A stretch of 64,000 bases of DNA from an uncultured Acidovorax sp. (lineage in GTDB: Bacteria; Pseudomonadota; Gammaproteobacteria; Burkholderiales; Burkholderiaceae_C). The translations under genes were made by a program, and so were the position numbers. Numbering within the stretch: position 1 is the first letter of the stretch; every line of letters starts with the position of its first letter. Shown here piece after piece: positions 25,556-39,897 of this stretch. Below the pieces are notes generated by a model. That model ran no database searches, had not been told where the DNA came from, and worked only from the letters and a program-made list of their open reading frames with translations. The stretch is taken from assembly GCA_913774625.1 (NCBI GenBank), contig CAJYHL010000036.1, positions 62,001 through 126,000 on the forward strand, written 5' to 3'.

Positions 25556-25840
25556 GGGCGGGCCTTTCTAGGGCTGCGCCCTGTGTTGTGAAGGGGTCAT
25601 TGTTGTTTCAATAAGTAAATCGTGCTAAGCCAGGTGAAAAGAGCGGACGAAACCTACGGTTAAGCGCCGCTCTTGAATACCGGGCGAAGCATTTATGGCT
25701 GGACGCGGTAGGGCAGGTCGATCACCCCTGCGCGCTGCAGTGGCGGGAAACCCCTTCGTCTCCAAGGTGGGGCCAGGCCCGCACAGGCGTCTGCGCGCGC
25801 GAACCTCTAAAATCTGCGGCCCCCCGCCCACACCATTCCA

Positions 25841-28282
<2,442 letters not shown>

Positions 28283-28301
28283 CAGGGCCTGTCCGGGCGG
28301 G

Positions 28302-28403
28302 GTGCGTGCCGCTGCGCCTTCGTGCGTGTGCCGGGCGCGTGCGGCCCTCCGGCGTGCGCAATGCGGCGTGCGTGCCGCTGCGCCTTCGTGCGTGTGCCGG
28401 GCG
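28302..28403. repeat. Perfect 36-bp direct repeat between convergent genes
   Basis: Bases 28302-28337 are repeated exactly at 28368-28403, a period of 66 bp. The unit contains CGCTGCGCCTTCGTGCGTGT. The repeat fills almost all of the gap between the ygiQ-like gene and the convergent hypothetical gene. No strong hairpin or T-run is visible within it. Confidence 0.8.
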
Positions 28404-28408
28404 GGTAG

Positions 28409-28822
28409 TCAGGGCACAGGCGCCGGAATCAATTCTTCGATGACGAGGCGCCGGTAGTAGAACGCGGCCTGTGCGTCCAGCGGCGCCAGCGCCTGCGCCA
28501 GGGATTCGGGCGAGTCGTCGTCGCCCGCCGGCAGCAGCAGCGCGTGGCTGCCCTGGCTCGCCAGATCGGCGATGCGCCGCACGATGACGCCTTCGGCGCC
28601 CACCGAAGGCAGCGGCGTATCGGCATCGCCCAGGGGGCGCACCACATGCTGCAGGACGGCCTGCGGCGTGGCATGGGCGATGTCGCTGCGCCCCTGCAGC
28701 TGCAGGGCGTCGCCAGCCGCCTGGGCTGCGGCATCGTCCGCGAACAGGGCGAAGACATGGCCCGTGGGGTAGAAGGTGCCGCCGGCGGAGGTCATCTCGG
28801 GCGTGAGGGCGAAGGGCTTCAT
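28409..28822 (-). CDS. Conserved-looking hypothetical protein, 137 aa
   Basis: I do not recognise a family. The protein starts MKPFALTPEMTSAGGTFYPTGH, has an alternating fold-like pattern with FALFADDAAAQAAGDAL and SHALLLPAGDDD, and ends IEELIPAPVP. It has no signal peptide or membrane segment and no cysteine. The ATG at 28822 is preferred because the longer frame adds an Arg-rich, non-coding-looking stretch. Base use is normal for the region. It is convergent with ygiQ. Confidence 0.65.
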   Translation of the reverse strand: MKPFALTPEMTSAGGTFYPTGHVFALFADDAAAQAAGDALQLQGRSDIAHATPQAVLQHVVRPLGDADTPLPSVGAEGVIVRRIADLASQGSHALLLPAGDDDSPESLAQALAPLDAQAAFYYRRLVIEELIPAPVP

Positions 28823-28951
28823 GCGCGTGCTCGGGTGGACTGTGTGGCAGCGCATTCGGCGCCCGGCCGGGACGCCGCGGGCGTCGGACGATGCCTGCCC
28901 TGCATGACGGCGGCTTCGCACTCCCGGAAAGATGGGTGATCGGGGGCCGTC

Positions 28952-29866
28952 CTAGCTTCCAGGCAGGATGTGCAGCGGAATGTCCATCTCTTGGGCCAGC
29001 GACTCCAGTTCCATCCGCGATCGCCCGGCCACGAAGGCCGCAATGCTCCGGTGCGTGGCGGCAGCTCGCGGGTCGCTGTCCGGCGGCAGGCCGGCGGCGC
29101 CGAAGAGACGGGCGGCGAAGTGCGGCTCCAGCGCGGCCAGGGCCGCCCGGCCATCGGCGCAGGGCAGCACCGCATAGCCCGCATGCGCTCCGCCCACGTC
29201 GCCCGTGGCGGTGGTGAGGCCCCAGCTGCGGGGCAGGGCCAGCCAGTGCGCTGCGTCTTCCAGCGCCACGTCGATGCACGCGCCCTGGCCGGATGCGGCC
29301 CGCGCCAGCAGCGTCTGCAGCACGGCTTCGGATGCGGCCAGCGCGCCCGCCATGTCGGCGTGCAGCGAGGCCGGCAGCGCGCAGCCGGCCGTGGCCAGCA
29401 GGCCCGCCTGGGCCTGGTAGGTGAGGTCGTGGCCGGGCTCCTCCGCCCGCGCTCCTGCCGCGCCGACGATGCGGACCATGGACAGGCGCGGCCAGCGCTG
29501 CCGCAGCGCCTCCCAGTCCAGGCCCAGCTTGCGCAGGGCCGAGGGGCGGAAAGAGGTCAGCAGCACATCGGCGGCGGCCAGCTCGGACTGCAGCGCGGCC
29601 TGGCCCGGCGCGGTCTTCAGGTCGGCCTGGAGGACGCGGATGCCTTCGTGCAGGCTGGCATAGGCGGGCGGGCTGTAGCTGCCCATCGGGTCGCCGCTGG
29701 CCTGGCCGGCAGGGGCGGGCGGTTCCAGCTTGACGCAGTCGGCGCCCAGCTGGCGGCAGCGCATCAGCGCGGCCGGACCGGGCAGGTTCAGCGCCAGGCT
29801 GAGGATGCGGATGCCTCGAAGAGGCTGCAGGGGCGGTGGGGGCAGGGCGGATGTGGCGAGGGGCAT
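28952..29866 (-). CDS. CaiB/BaiF-family CoA-transferase (short form)
   Basis: A 304-residue family III CoA-transferase or racemase. The N-terminus (LRGIRILSLALNLPGPAALM, then LGADCVKLEPP) and the GHDLTYQAQAGLLA segment with the catalytic Asp are typical of the alpha-methylacyl-CoA racemase branch. At 304 residues it lacks about 60-90 residues of the usual length, mainly at the C-terminus, which ends IPLHILPGS. It may be a natural short form or a truncated copy. The CoA substrate is unknown. Confidence 0.8.
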   Translation of the reverse strand: MPLATSALPPPPLQPLRGIRILSLALNLPGPAALMRCRQLGADCVKLEPPAPAGQASGDPMGSYSPPAYASLHEGIRVLQADLKTAPGQAALQSELAAADVLLTSFRPSALRKLGLDWEALRQRWPRLSMVRIVGAAGARAEEPGHDLTYQAQAGLLATAGCALPASLHADMAGALAASEAVLQTLLARAASGQGACIDVALEDAAHWLALPRSWGLTTATGDVGGAHAGYAVLPCADGRAALAALEPHFAARLFGAAGLPPDSDPRAAATHRSIAAFVAGRSRMELESLAQEMDIPLHILPGS

Positions 29867-29926
29867 CCGCAGGTTATAGCCACGGATGCCCCTCGCGCGC
29901 AGTCACGTCCGCATGGGACGCGGCGG

Positions 29927-31288
29927 TCAGCGTGCCAGTGCCTGGCCCACCAGCGGAAAGAGGCCCAGCAGCAGGCAGGCGCCCATCAGCGCCAGGCAGA
30001 CCAGCACGGCCCACTTGAGCGTGAAGCGCTGGTGGTCGCCGAAGTCCACGCCCGCCAGGCTGACCAGCAGATAGGTGGAGGGCACGAGCGGGCTCAGCAG
30101 ATGCACCGGCTGGCCGATGAGCGAGGCGCGGGCCATTTCCACGGCGCTGATGCCGTAGCCCTGGGCGGCTTCGTTCAGGATGGGCAGCACGCCGAAGTAG
30201 AACGCGTCGTTCGACATGAAGAAGGTCAGCGGCATGCTCAGCAGCGCGGTGATGCTGGGCAGGTAGGGCCCCAGGCTGGGCGGAATGGCCGACAGCAGGC
30301 CGCGCGACATGGCTTCCACCATGCCCGTGCCCGAGAGGATGCCGGTGAAGATGCCGGCCGCGAAGATCAGCGCCACCACGGCCAGGGCGTTGCCCGAATA
30401 CTCCGCGATCAGGTGGCGCTGGTGCGCCAGGTTGGGGTAGTTGATGACGATCGCGATGGCGAAGCCGATCATGAACAGCACCGGTAGCGGCAGCAGGCCC
30501 AGCACCAGGGCGACCATCAGCGCGGTGGTGAGCGCGAAGTTCACCCACAGCAGCTGCGGGCGGCGCAGCTCGGCGGTCTCGGCGCCGGCCATGGTGGGCA
30601 GGTGCTCGCCGGTGCTCTCGTCGTCGGACGGCACGGCGGCATCGGCCAGGCCTTCGCCCGGCAGCGCCACGCGGCCCAGGCGGCGGCGTTCGCGCAGGCC
30701 CAGCCAGAAGGCGATGGCCATCAGGGTCACGATGGACAGGCCCATGGCGGGCACCATGGGCACGAAGACCTCGCCCGGGTCCACGTGCAGTGCGCTGGCG
30801 GCGCGGGCCGTGGGGCCGCCCCAGGGCGTCAGGTTCATGATGCCGCTGGCCAGCAGGGCCACGCAGGTCAGGTTCAGCGGGTTCATCTTCAGCCGCTTGT
30901 AGAGCGGCAGCATCGAGGCGATGGTGATCATGTAGGTGGTCGAGCCGTCGCCGTCCAGCGAGATCAGCAGCGCCAGCGCGGCCGAGCCCATCACGATCTT
31001 GAGCGGGTCGCCCTTGACCAGCTTGAGGATGACGCCGACCACCGGGTCGAAGAGGCCCGCATGGATCATCACCCCGAAGTACAGGATGGCGAACATCAGC
31101 ATCACGCCGGTGGGCGCGATCTTGCGGATGCCGTCCAGCATCATCGTGCCCATGGTGGGCCCGAAGCCGCCCACCAGGGCGAAGACGATGGGGATGATGA
31201 TCAGCGCGACCAGCGGCGAGAGGCGCCGGGTCATGATGAGCGTCATGAACGTCAGCACCATGCCGAATCCGAGCAGGGTCAGCAGCAT
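29927..31288 (-). CDS. CitMHS-family metal-citrate:proton symporter
   Basis: A 453-residue inner-membrane carrier with about 11-12 hydrophobic segments. It matches the CitMHS family of divalent-metal citrate transporters: LGFGMVLTFMTLIMTRRLSP at the start, DGDGSTTYMITIASMLPLYK, NLTPWGGPTARAASAL, and PLTFFMSNDAFYFGVLP. The start ATG at 31288 begins at the first membrane segment; the much longer open frame upstream is not coding-like. It is divergent from a tctDE two-component system, whose known homologues control tricarboxylate uptake, so regulation by that system is likely. Confidence 0.9.
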   Translation of the reverse strand: MLLTLLGFGMVLTFMTLIMTRRLSPLVALIIIPIVFALVGGFGPTMGTMMLDGIRKIAPTGVMLMFAILYFGVMIHAGLFDPVVGVILKLVKGDPLKIVMGSAALALLISLDGDGSTTYMITIASMLPLYKRLKMNPLNLTCVALLASGIMNLTPWGGPTARAASALHVDPGEVFVPMVPAMGLSIVTLMAIAFWLGLRERRRLGRVALPGEGLADAAVPSDDESTGEHLPTMAGAETAELRRPQLLWVNFALTTALMVALVLGLLPLPVLFMIGFAIAIVINYPNLAHQRHLIAEYSGNALAVVALIFAAGIFTGILSGTGMVEAMSRGLLSAIPPSLGPYLPSITALLSMPLTFFMSNDAFYFGVLPILNEAAQGYGISAVEMARASLIGQPVHLLSPLVPSTYLLVSLAGVDFGDHQRFTLKWAVLVCLALMGACLLLGLFPLVGQALAR

Positions 31289-31641
31289 GGCGGGGTTCTC
31301 CGGGTGGTGGGCATGGGGTGTCTCCGTTATCGGTCGAATGCGGGGCCAGGGGGAAAAGGAAAGGAAGCGCGCGGCCGGGAAGCAGGCTCCCGGCTGGGCG
31401 ACGGGGGTGAACCTTAGGGAGCCACCCTGTCGTGCGCCTGTCGTGCGGCGGCATATAGGTGGATGTGCTGATGGGGTAAACCCTTGGGTGTTATCGCGTT
31501 CCCTCGGGCGATTGCAGCGATACTGCCGGGCTTGCCCACCCGACCCGCCATGCTTTACGCCGTTGTCCCGATCCGCTGCCGCCCCGGCTACGCCACCGTT
31601 GCCTGCCCCCGCGCGTGGGGCGTGACAGGAGGCTGACGCCC
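31289..31641. promoter_or_regulatory. Divergent control region between citrate carrier and tctD
   Basis: This 353-bp gap holds no convincing gene. It must contain promoters for both directions. A short symmetric ACCC-TT-GGGT core lies near 31485-31496 and could be part of a regulator site. ACCGATAA on the minus strand near 31327-31334 resembles a FliA -10 box but has no matching -35. A good ribosome site (AGGAGG) precedes tctD. I cannot assign a response-regulator site. Confidence 0.35.
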
Positions 31642-32358
31642 ATGCGCATCCTGGTGGTGGAAGACGACACCGACCTGGCCGAAGCCGTGGTGCGCCGGCT
31701 GCGGCGCCAGGGCCATGCGGTGGACTGGCAGTCCAACGGCCGCGAAGCCTGCGAGGTGCTGGGCTATGCGCAGTTCGATCTGCTGCTGCTCGACATCGGC
31801 CTGCCCGGCATGGACGGCCTGTCGCTGCTGGCCCATCTGCGCCGTCAGGGCAACAAGACGCCTGTGCTGATGCTGACCGCCCGCTCCGACATCGAGGACC
31901 GCGTGAACGCGCTGGACGAGGGCGCCGACGACTACCTGGACAAGCCCTTCGACTTCCGCGAGCTGGACGCACGCTGCCGCGCCCTGCTGCGCCGCCCGCA
32001 GGGCCAGGCCTCGGGCCTGTGGGCCGTGGGGGGCCTGGCCATCGACAGCGCGGCGCGCCGCGTCAGCCTGCACGGACAGGATCTGGACCTGCCGCACCGC
32101 GAATTCAGCCTGCTGGAGATCCTGGTCGGGCGCCTGGGCCGCGTGGTCAGCAAGGACGAGATCGCCGGGCGCCTCTTCCACTTCGACGAGGACGTGGGCC
32201 TGAACGCCATCGAGGTCTATGTGGGCCGCCTGCGCCGCAAGCTGGCCGGCAGCCAGCTGGTGATCACCACCGTTCGCAGCGTGGGCTATCGTGCCGATGT
32301 GCTGACCCTGCCGCCCTCCGATGCCGCTCCGGCGCCTGAAGGCGGCGATGCGGGCTGA
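31642..32358 (+). CDS. tctD: TctD-type response regulator
   Basis: A 238-residue OmpR-family regulator. The receiver domain has E7-D8-D9, phospho-acceptor Asp51 (LLLLDIGLPGMDG), Thr79 and Lys101 (DYLDKPFDFREL). The winged helix follows (HREFSLLEILVGRLGRVVSK to VRSVGYRADVL). The ATG has AGGAGG about nine bases upstream. It overlaps the kinase gene by 11 bases. TctD homologues activate tricarboxylate transporter genes, which matches the divergent CitMHS gene. Confidence 0.88.
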   Translation: MRILVVEDDTDLAEAVVRRLRRQGHAVDWQSNGREACEVLGYAQFDLLLLDIGLPGMDGLSLLAHLRRQGNKTPVLMLTARSDIEDRVNALDEGADDYLDKPFDFRELDARCRALLRRPQGQASGLWAVGGLAIDSAARRVSLHGQDLDLPHREFSLLEILVGRLGRVVSKDEIAGRLFHFDEDVGLNAIEVYVGRLRRKLAGSQLVITTVRSVGYRADVLTLPPSDAAPAPEGGDAG

Positions 32359-33949
32359 CGGGGTCCCCTCGGCGCTGCCGCTGCAGGGCGATGCTCCGGT
32401 GCGTACGCTGCCCGCCGTGCGCCGCACGCTGCTGGCCTCCATCGCCACGCTGTTCGCGCTGGCCACCGTGGTGCTGTTCTTCGCTGCGCGCAGCTATGGC
32501 CTGAGCGCGGCCGACCGGTCCTACGACCACCTGCTGCGCGCCTCGGCCCTGTCCATGGCCGACAGCGTGGCCTTCGTGCAGGGCCGCTGGCAGGTCGATC
32601 TGCCCTATGCCGCGCTGGATCTGCTGGCCATGGCGCCCGAAGACCGTGCCTTCTACCGCATCGCCGGGCCGGACGGCGCCAGCATCACCGGCTATGCCGA
32701 CCTGCCCCGGCCGCCGGCCGCGCTGTCCACGGCCGACGCCGAAGGTCTGCAGCCCGTCTTCTTCACGGGCGAATACCGCGGCGCGCCGGTGCGCTTCGTG
32801 GCCGTGCCGCGCGCCATCGCAGGCGGGCCCGGCTCGGGCCGCTTCTGGGTACAGGTGGGGCAGACCCGGCGGGCGCGCGATGCGCTGGCTGTGGACATCG
32901 TCTGGCGGGCCACCGCCGCCATCGCCGTGCTGATGGCCTGCGTCTTCGGCCTCTTGTGGCTGGGGGTGGACCGCGCACTGCGCCCCCTGGCCCAGCTGCA
33001 GCGCGAGCTGCTGGAGCGCGAGGCCTCCGATCTGCGTCCGGTCGCCAGCCCGGTGCCGCGCGAGCTGGCGCAGCTGGTGGGCGCGCTCAACGGCTTCATG
33101 GGCCGGCTCGCGCTCAACCTGGATGCGCTGCGCACCTTCATCGCGGAGGCGGCCCACCAGATGCGCACTCCGCTGGCCGCGCTCATCGCCCAGGCGCAGG
33201 AAGGGCTGGACGACGACGATCCGCGTGCCCAGCGCCAGAGCCTGCAGGCCGTGGAACGCAATGCGCTGCGGCTGCGCCGGCTGCTGAACCAGCTGCTCAG
33301 CGATGCCAGCGTCAGCCACCAGGGCCAGCTCCAGCGCTTCGCTCCGGTCGACCTGCTGGCGCTGGCGCAGGAGGCCCTGCGCGACGTGGTGCCGCGCGCC
33401 GAGCCGCAGCCCGTGGTGCGGCTATGGCTGCAGGCTGGTGCGCTATCGAAAGATGAGCTTGTGGCGCAGTATCCGCAAGGGCTTGGGGCGCAGAAGGCCG
33501 TGAATTCCGGCTCTCCAGCCTGGGTGCGGGGCGATGCGCTGATGCTGCGCGAAGCCATCAAGAACCTGGTGGACAACGCGCTCAAGCACGGCGCGCCGGA
33601 AGGGCGGGGCGACGGCGAGGCGCTGCCGCGGGCGGTGGTCGATGTCAGCCTGCGCACGGCGCCGGACGGCTGGCAGCTGCAAGTGGCCGACCGCGGCCCC
33701 GGCGTGCCCGAAGGCCGGCAGGCACAGCTTTTCGAGCGCTTCGTTCGTGGACCGGGCGCCGCGCCAGGCGGCGCCGGTCTGGGCCTGGCCATCGTCCAGC
33801 GTGTGGTCGCGAGCCACGGCGGTCGCATCGAGACCGGTCCGCGAGAGGAGGGAGGCGGCTGGCGCATCGCGTTCACGCTGCCCGCCCTGGCTGGCGGCGC
33901 CGTGCCATCGTCAATGCCTGTGCCTTTGCCTGAAGAGGGCAGGCCATGA
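32348..33949 (+). CDS. tctE: TctE-type sensor histidine kinase
   Basis: A 533-residue membrane kinase. Two membrane segments (about 28-48 and 187-207) bracket a periplasmic sensor region of about 140 residues. The H-box has phospho-acceptor His270 ([16 protein letters not shown]). N, G1 and G2 boxes follow ([39 protein letters not shown]). The start overlaps the end of tctD, and the end overlaps the start of the binding-protein gene by ATGA, so all three are tightly coupled. Its partner is TctD; the binding protein may present the ligand. Confidence 0.9.
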   Translation: MRADGVPSALPLQGDAPVRTLPAVRRTLLASIATLFALATVVLFFAARSYGLSAADRSYDHLLRASALSMADSVAFVQGRWQVDLPYAALDLLAMAPEDRAFYRIAGPDGASITGYADLPRPPAALSTADAEGLQPVFFTGEYRGAPVRFVAVPRAIAGGPGSGRFWVQVGQTRRARDALAVDIVWRATAAIAVLMACVFGLLWLGVDRALRPLAQLQRELLEREASDLRPVASPVPRELAQLVGALNGFMGRLALNLDALRTFIAEAAHQMRTPLAALIAQAQEGLDDDDPRAQRQSLQAVERNALRLRRLLNQLLSDASVSHQGQLQRFAPVDLLALAQEALRDVVPRAEPQPVVRLWLQAGALSKDELVAQYPQGLGAQKAVNSGSPAWVRGDALMLREAIKNLVDNALKHGAPEGRGDGEALPRAVVDVSLRTAPDGWQLQVADRGPGVPEGRQAQLFERFVRGPGAAPGGAGLGLAIVQRVVASHGGRIETGPREEGGGWRIAFTLPALAGGAVPSSMPVPLPEEGRP

Positions 33950-35148
33950 CCTTGCCTCAAGACCGCCGCCTGTGGCTGCGCGGCCTGGGTGCGCTCGGTG
34001 CCGCGGCCCTGGCTCCGGCCTGGGCCGCGCTGCCGCCCGCCGCCGCCCGCGCCATGCGCGGCACCACCACCGTGAGCGGCAATGGCGCCACGGTCACCTT
34101 CTTTCCGCCGGCATCGGGCCGGCAGCATGCGCTGCTCAGCATCGACTGCGCCACCGACACCGCGCTGTTCGCCCCCGCGATCCGGGACTTCCAGCTCCGC
34201 GAGCCCGACCTGGCGGTGCGCTGCGCCGACCGCCAGAGCCTGGACATCCACGCCCAGGCCCTGGCCCGCGCCGAAGGCCGGCTGCGCGGCGCAGCGCCGC
34301 CGCTGGCAGCGGGCGACGGCGCCCCCGACCTGCTCGTGAGCAGCAGCCTGGACCTGCAGACCCAGCTGGCCAACGACGGCCACGTGCTGGCACATCCTTC
34401 GGCGCTGGCGCGCGGCCTGCCGGCCGGCGCGCACTGGCGGCAGGAGGTTTTCAGCCTGGGGGCGGACGCGGTGGTCATGGCCTATCACCCGCGCCTGCTG
34501 CCGCCGCACCAGGCGCCGCGCACCCGGGGGCAACTGCTGGCGCTGCTGCGCGACGCCGGCCGGCCGCTGGCCGGGCGCATCGCCACCTACGATGCCACCC
34601 GCAGCGGCCTGGGCTACCTGCTGGCGACCCAGGATTCGCGCCACGACAGCACCGCCAGCGTGCTGCTGGCCGCCATGGGCGCAAGCCACGTGCGCCTGGG
34701 CGACCACATCGAGCCCATGCTGGACGCGCTGGAGCGCGGCGAGCTGGCCCTGGTCTACAACGTGCCGGCCTCCTATGCCCAGGCCCGGATCGCGGCCGGC
34801 TCGCCCCTGCGCCTGATCGTGCCCGAGGACTACACCCTGCTCACCACCCGCTCGGCCGTCATCCCCGCCACGGCGCCCAACCCGGAGCTGGCGCGTCCCT
34901 TCCTCGACTACCTGATCTCCCCAGAAGGCCAGGCCGTGCTGGCGCGCGACACACGGCTCATCCCCATCCGCCAGGCCGTAGCGGCTGGCACCGCCGGGCG
35001 CACGGCCGGCATCGATCCCGAACTGGTGGGCGCGGGCGCCAGTTCGTGGCGCCTGCTGGCGCCGGGCCTCGGGCTGCTGGTCTATCTGGACCCGCTGAAG
35101 CGCCAGCGCTTCCTGCAGGCCTGGGCGACCAGCATGGCCGTGGGCTGA
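33946..35148 (+). CDS. Periplasmic solute-binding protein linked to TctDE
   Basis: A 400-residue extracytoplasmic binding protein of the ABC type (similar to iron/spermidine-type clusters, not the Bug fold). The N-terminus has a Arg-Arg leader ([20 protein letters not shown]) that could use Tat or Sec. [25 protein letters not shown] is the characteristic late motif of this family. Its ATG overlaps the tctE stop by four bases, and no ABC permease or ATPase follows. It therefore may act as a sensor accessory rather than a transporter subunit. Confidence 0.82.
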   Translation: MTLPQDRRLWLRGLGALGAAALAPAWAALPPAAARAMRGTTTVSGNGATVTFFPPASGRQHALLSIDCATDTALFAPAIRDFQLREPDLAVRCADRQSLDIHAQALARAEGRLRGAAPPLAAGDGAPDLLVSSSLDLQTQLANDGHVLAHPSALARGLPAGAHWRQEVFSLGADAVVMAYHPRLLPPHQAPRTRGQLLALLRDAGRPLAGRIATYDATRSGLGYLLATQDSRHDSTASVLLAAMGASHVRLGDHIEPMLDALERGELALVYNVPASYAQARIAAGSPLRLIVPEDYTLLTTRSAVIPATAPNPELARPFLDYLISPEGQAVLARDTRLIPIRQAVAAGTAGRTAGIDPELVGAGASSWRLLAPGLGLLVYLDPLKRQRFLQAWATSMAVG

Positions 35149-35273
35149 AGGGGCAGGCCGGCCCGGGGAACGATGAGATAATCGAAGGCTTTCGCCCCTT
35201 CCATTTCCCCTATGCCAAGACGCCGCCTGGCATGCGCTGGACACAGCGCGGCAGGCCGCGCAGAAAGACCCGG

Positions 35274-37883
<2,610 letters not shown>

Positions 37884-37954
37884 TCCGCAGCAGCCAGCGG
37901 ACCGCCGCGGCAGGGGTTCATGAATAGAGGCCCTGCCGGGCATTCCCGATGACG

Positions 37955-37980
37955 AAGGCCTGCATCTGCAGGCCTTTTTT
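37955..37980 (+). terminator. Rho-independent terminator after alaS
   Basis: A perfect 9-bp stem, AAGGCCTGC/GCAGGCCTT, with a 4-base ATCT loop runs directly into a T-run (seven T including the stem end up to 37981). It lies about 70 bp after the alaS stop codon. This is the clearest terminator in the window. Confidence 0.92.
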
Positions 37981-38035
37981 CGTTGCGTCGGACGCCGGTG
38001 CCCGCGGGCCGGCCGGGCCGGCCGAGGGGCCGCTT

Positions 38036-39064
38036 TCAGAAGAACTCGACGTCGCCCTGGCTCAGTTCGTCGTTCACATGACCCTGGGCCACCAGGTCGC
38101 CGTAGAAGCAGACCTGGTTGCGGCCGTTTTTCTTGGCGTGGTAGAGGGCCTGGTCCGCCCGGCCCAGGATCTCGACCGGGATGCCCAGCTGCGTGCTGAC
38201 GAATCCCACGCTCACGGTGATCTGGCCGACCTGCGGGAAGGATTCTTCCTGCACCGCCTGGCGGAAGCGGTTGAAGATCTTGTGCGCCATCTCCAGCGTG
38301 GTCGAGCGCAGCAGCACCACGAACTCCTCGCCGCCGAAGCGGAAGACACGGTCCTGGCCCCGGAACGAGCTGCGCAGGATGTTGGCCATCAGGATCAGCA
38401 CCTCGTCGCCGTACAGGTGGCCGAAGCGGTCGTTGACCTGCTTGAAGTGATCGACATCGACCACGGCCAGCCATTGCTGCCGCGGCTGCGAGCGCCCGTC
38501 GGGGCCGATCTCCTTAGCCTCCGTCGCCTCGTTGGCGAGGCAGCGGGAGAATTCCTCGTCGAAGGTCTTGCGGTTGAAGAGGCCCGTGAGCGCGTCGCGT
38601 TCGCTGTAGTCCAGCAGGCTCTGGTAGTTCTGATAGACGAAGAAGACGCTCTGGATGATCTCGATCTTGTGCTGCGCGAAGGAGCGCGACTGCGTGACCT
38701 CCAGACAGGTATGCACCTCGTCGTGCAGCCAGATCGGCAGCCACATCACATGCACGCCCTTGCGCGGCGAATCCACGGCGCTGGCTTCACGGGCCTCGAT
38801 GCAGCGGGCCAGGGCCGGCAGTTCCGACAGCGGCATGCTCTGCTCGTCGCTGTGCGGGTCCAGGGCCTTGGCCGCCATCCATTGCCCCGCCTGCAGCCAC
38901 ATGCGTGGGCGCATGTGCTGCGCGCCGCTGCGCCGGAAGATGTCCAGCGACCGCACCTGCCTGATCGAAGGCAGCTTCTGCAGCGTGGACAGCACCGACA
39001 CCTCGAGCCGCAAGTGGTCTCGGTGACCCGTCATTTCCACCAGATTGGCAAGAATGGGTTGCAT
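38036..39064 (-). CDS. Cytoplasmic diguanylate cyclase (GGEEF)
   Basis: A 342-residue soluble protein. The N-terminal half (about 1-165) is a sensor-like region without a clear family name, beginning MQPILANLVEMTGHRDHLRL. The C-terminal GGDEF domain has DALTGLFNRKTFDEEF, the active-site GGEEF and, five residues before it, the RGQD inhibitory site. It should make c-di-GMP with product inhibition. The start at 39064 avoids a long upstream frame that lies over trmB. It is separated from trmB by 47 bp on the same strand. Confidence 0.88.
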   Translation of the reverse strand: MQPILANLVEMTGHRDHLRLEVSVLSTLQKLPSIRQVRSLDIFRRSGAQHMRPRMWLQAGQWMAAKALDPHSDEQSMPLSELPALARCIEAREASAVDSPRKGVHVMWLPIWLHDEVHTCLEVTQSRSFAQHKIEIIQSVFFVYQNYQSLLDYSERDALTGLFNRKTFDEEFSRCLANEATEAKEIGPDGRSQPRQQWLAVVDVDHFKQVNDRFGHLYGDEVLILMANILRSSFRGQDRVFRFGGEEFVVLLRSTTLEMAHKIFNRFRQAVQEESFPQVGQITVSVGFVSTQLGIPVEILGRADQALYHAKKNGRNQVCFYGDLVAQGHVNDELSQGDVEFF

Positions 39065-39111
39065 GGTCTTAGCGCCCACGGAGGCGGCCGCGGCAGGTCT
39101 GTCGGTTCTTG

Positions 39112-39897
39112 TCAGTTCTTGCGCTCGAACACCAGATCCCAGACGCCGTGTCCCAGACGCAGGCCGCGGTTCTCGAACTTGGTGAGGGGCCGGTAGCCGG
39201 GCTGGGGCGAGTAGCCGCCGGAAGGCTGGCTGTTGGCGAGCTGCGGTTCGGCCGACAGCACTTCGAGCATCTGCTCGGCATAGGGCTGCCAGTCGGTCGC
39301 GCAGTGCAGGTAGCCGCCGGCTTTCAGCCGGGCCGCCAGCTTGGCGACCAGCGGCGGCTGGATGAGGCGGCGCTTGTTGTGCTTCTTCTTGTGCCAGGGG
39401 TCGGGGAAGAAGATGTGGATGCCGTCGAGCGAGGCGGGCGCCAGCATGTGGTCGATGACCTCGACCGCGTCGTGCTGCAGGATTCGTATGTTCTCGATGC
39501 CATGCTCGCCGATGCGCTTGAGCAGCGCGCCCACGCCGGGTTCGTGGACTTCGCAGCACAGGAAGTTGTCGTCCGGCCGCACGCGGGCGATGTGCGCCGT
39601 GGCTTCGCCCATGCCGAAGCCGATCTCCAGGATCAGCGGCGCCGTCCGGCCGAAGGTGGCCGGCGCATCGAAGGGCCGGGCGGCGTAGGGCAGCACGAAG
39701 CGCGGGCCCAGGTCTTCGAAGGCCTTGGCCTGGCCGGTAGTGGTGCGGCCGGCGCGGCGTACGTAGCTCTTGATGGTCTTGGGATAGGCCACGCCCGCAG
39801 GAGCGCCAGGCGCATGGGGCGCATCGGAGGCTGCCGGGCTGGCGGTCTTGAGGGGGGATTCGGCGTTTTCGCCTACGGAGGAAGAAGTTTCATTCAC
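39112..39897 (-). CDS. trmB: tRNA (guanine-N7)-methyltransferase
   Basis: A SAM-dependent enzyme that makes m7G46 in tRNA. The SAM site is [49 protein letters not shown] and [14 protein letters not shown] are diagnostic. The GTG at 39897 is chosen as start because it overlaps the upstream gluQ stop as GTGA, giving 261 residues. The ATG at 39927 would add ten residues and overlap gluQ by 34 bases. The first 40 residues (Ser/Ala/Pro-rich) precede the conserved core and are probably disordered. Confidence 0.93.
   Translation of the reverse strand: MNETSSSVGENAESPLKTASPAASDAPHAPGAPAGVAYPKTIKSYVRRAGRTTTGQAKAFEDLGPRFVLPYAARPFDAPATFGRTAPLILEIGFGMGEATAHIARVRPDDNFLCCEVHEPGVGALLKRIGEHGIENIRILQHDAVEVIDHMLAPASLDGIHIFFPDPWHKKKHNKRRLIQPPLVAKLAARLKAGGYLHCATDWQPYAEQMLEVLSAEPQLANSQPSGGYSPQPGYRPLTKFENRGLRLGHGVWDLVFERKN

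Noticed and set aside
31325-31334. FliA-type -10 box (ACCGATAA) upstream of the citrate carrier
   Set aside because: One mismatch to the octamer and no CTCAA/TAAA element 11-12 bases upstream; no motility link.
33642-35273. Long open frame continuous with alaS upstream of its start
   Set aside because: It lies over tctE and the binding protein in another frame, is Arg/Ala/Gly-rich and lacks AlaS features; the normal AlaS start is at 35274.
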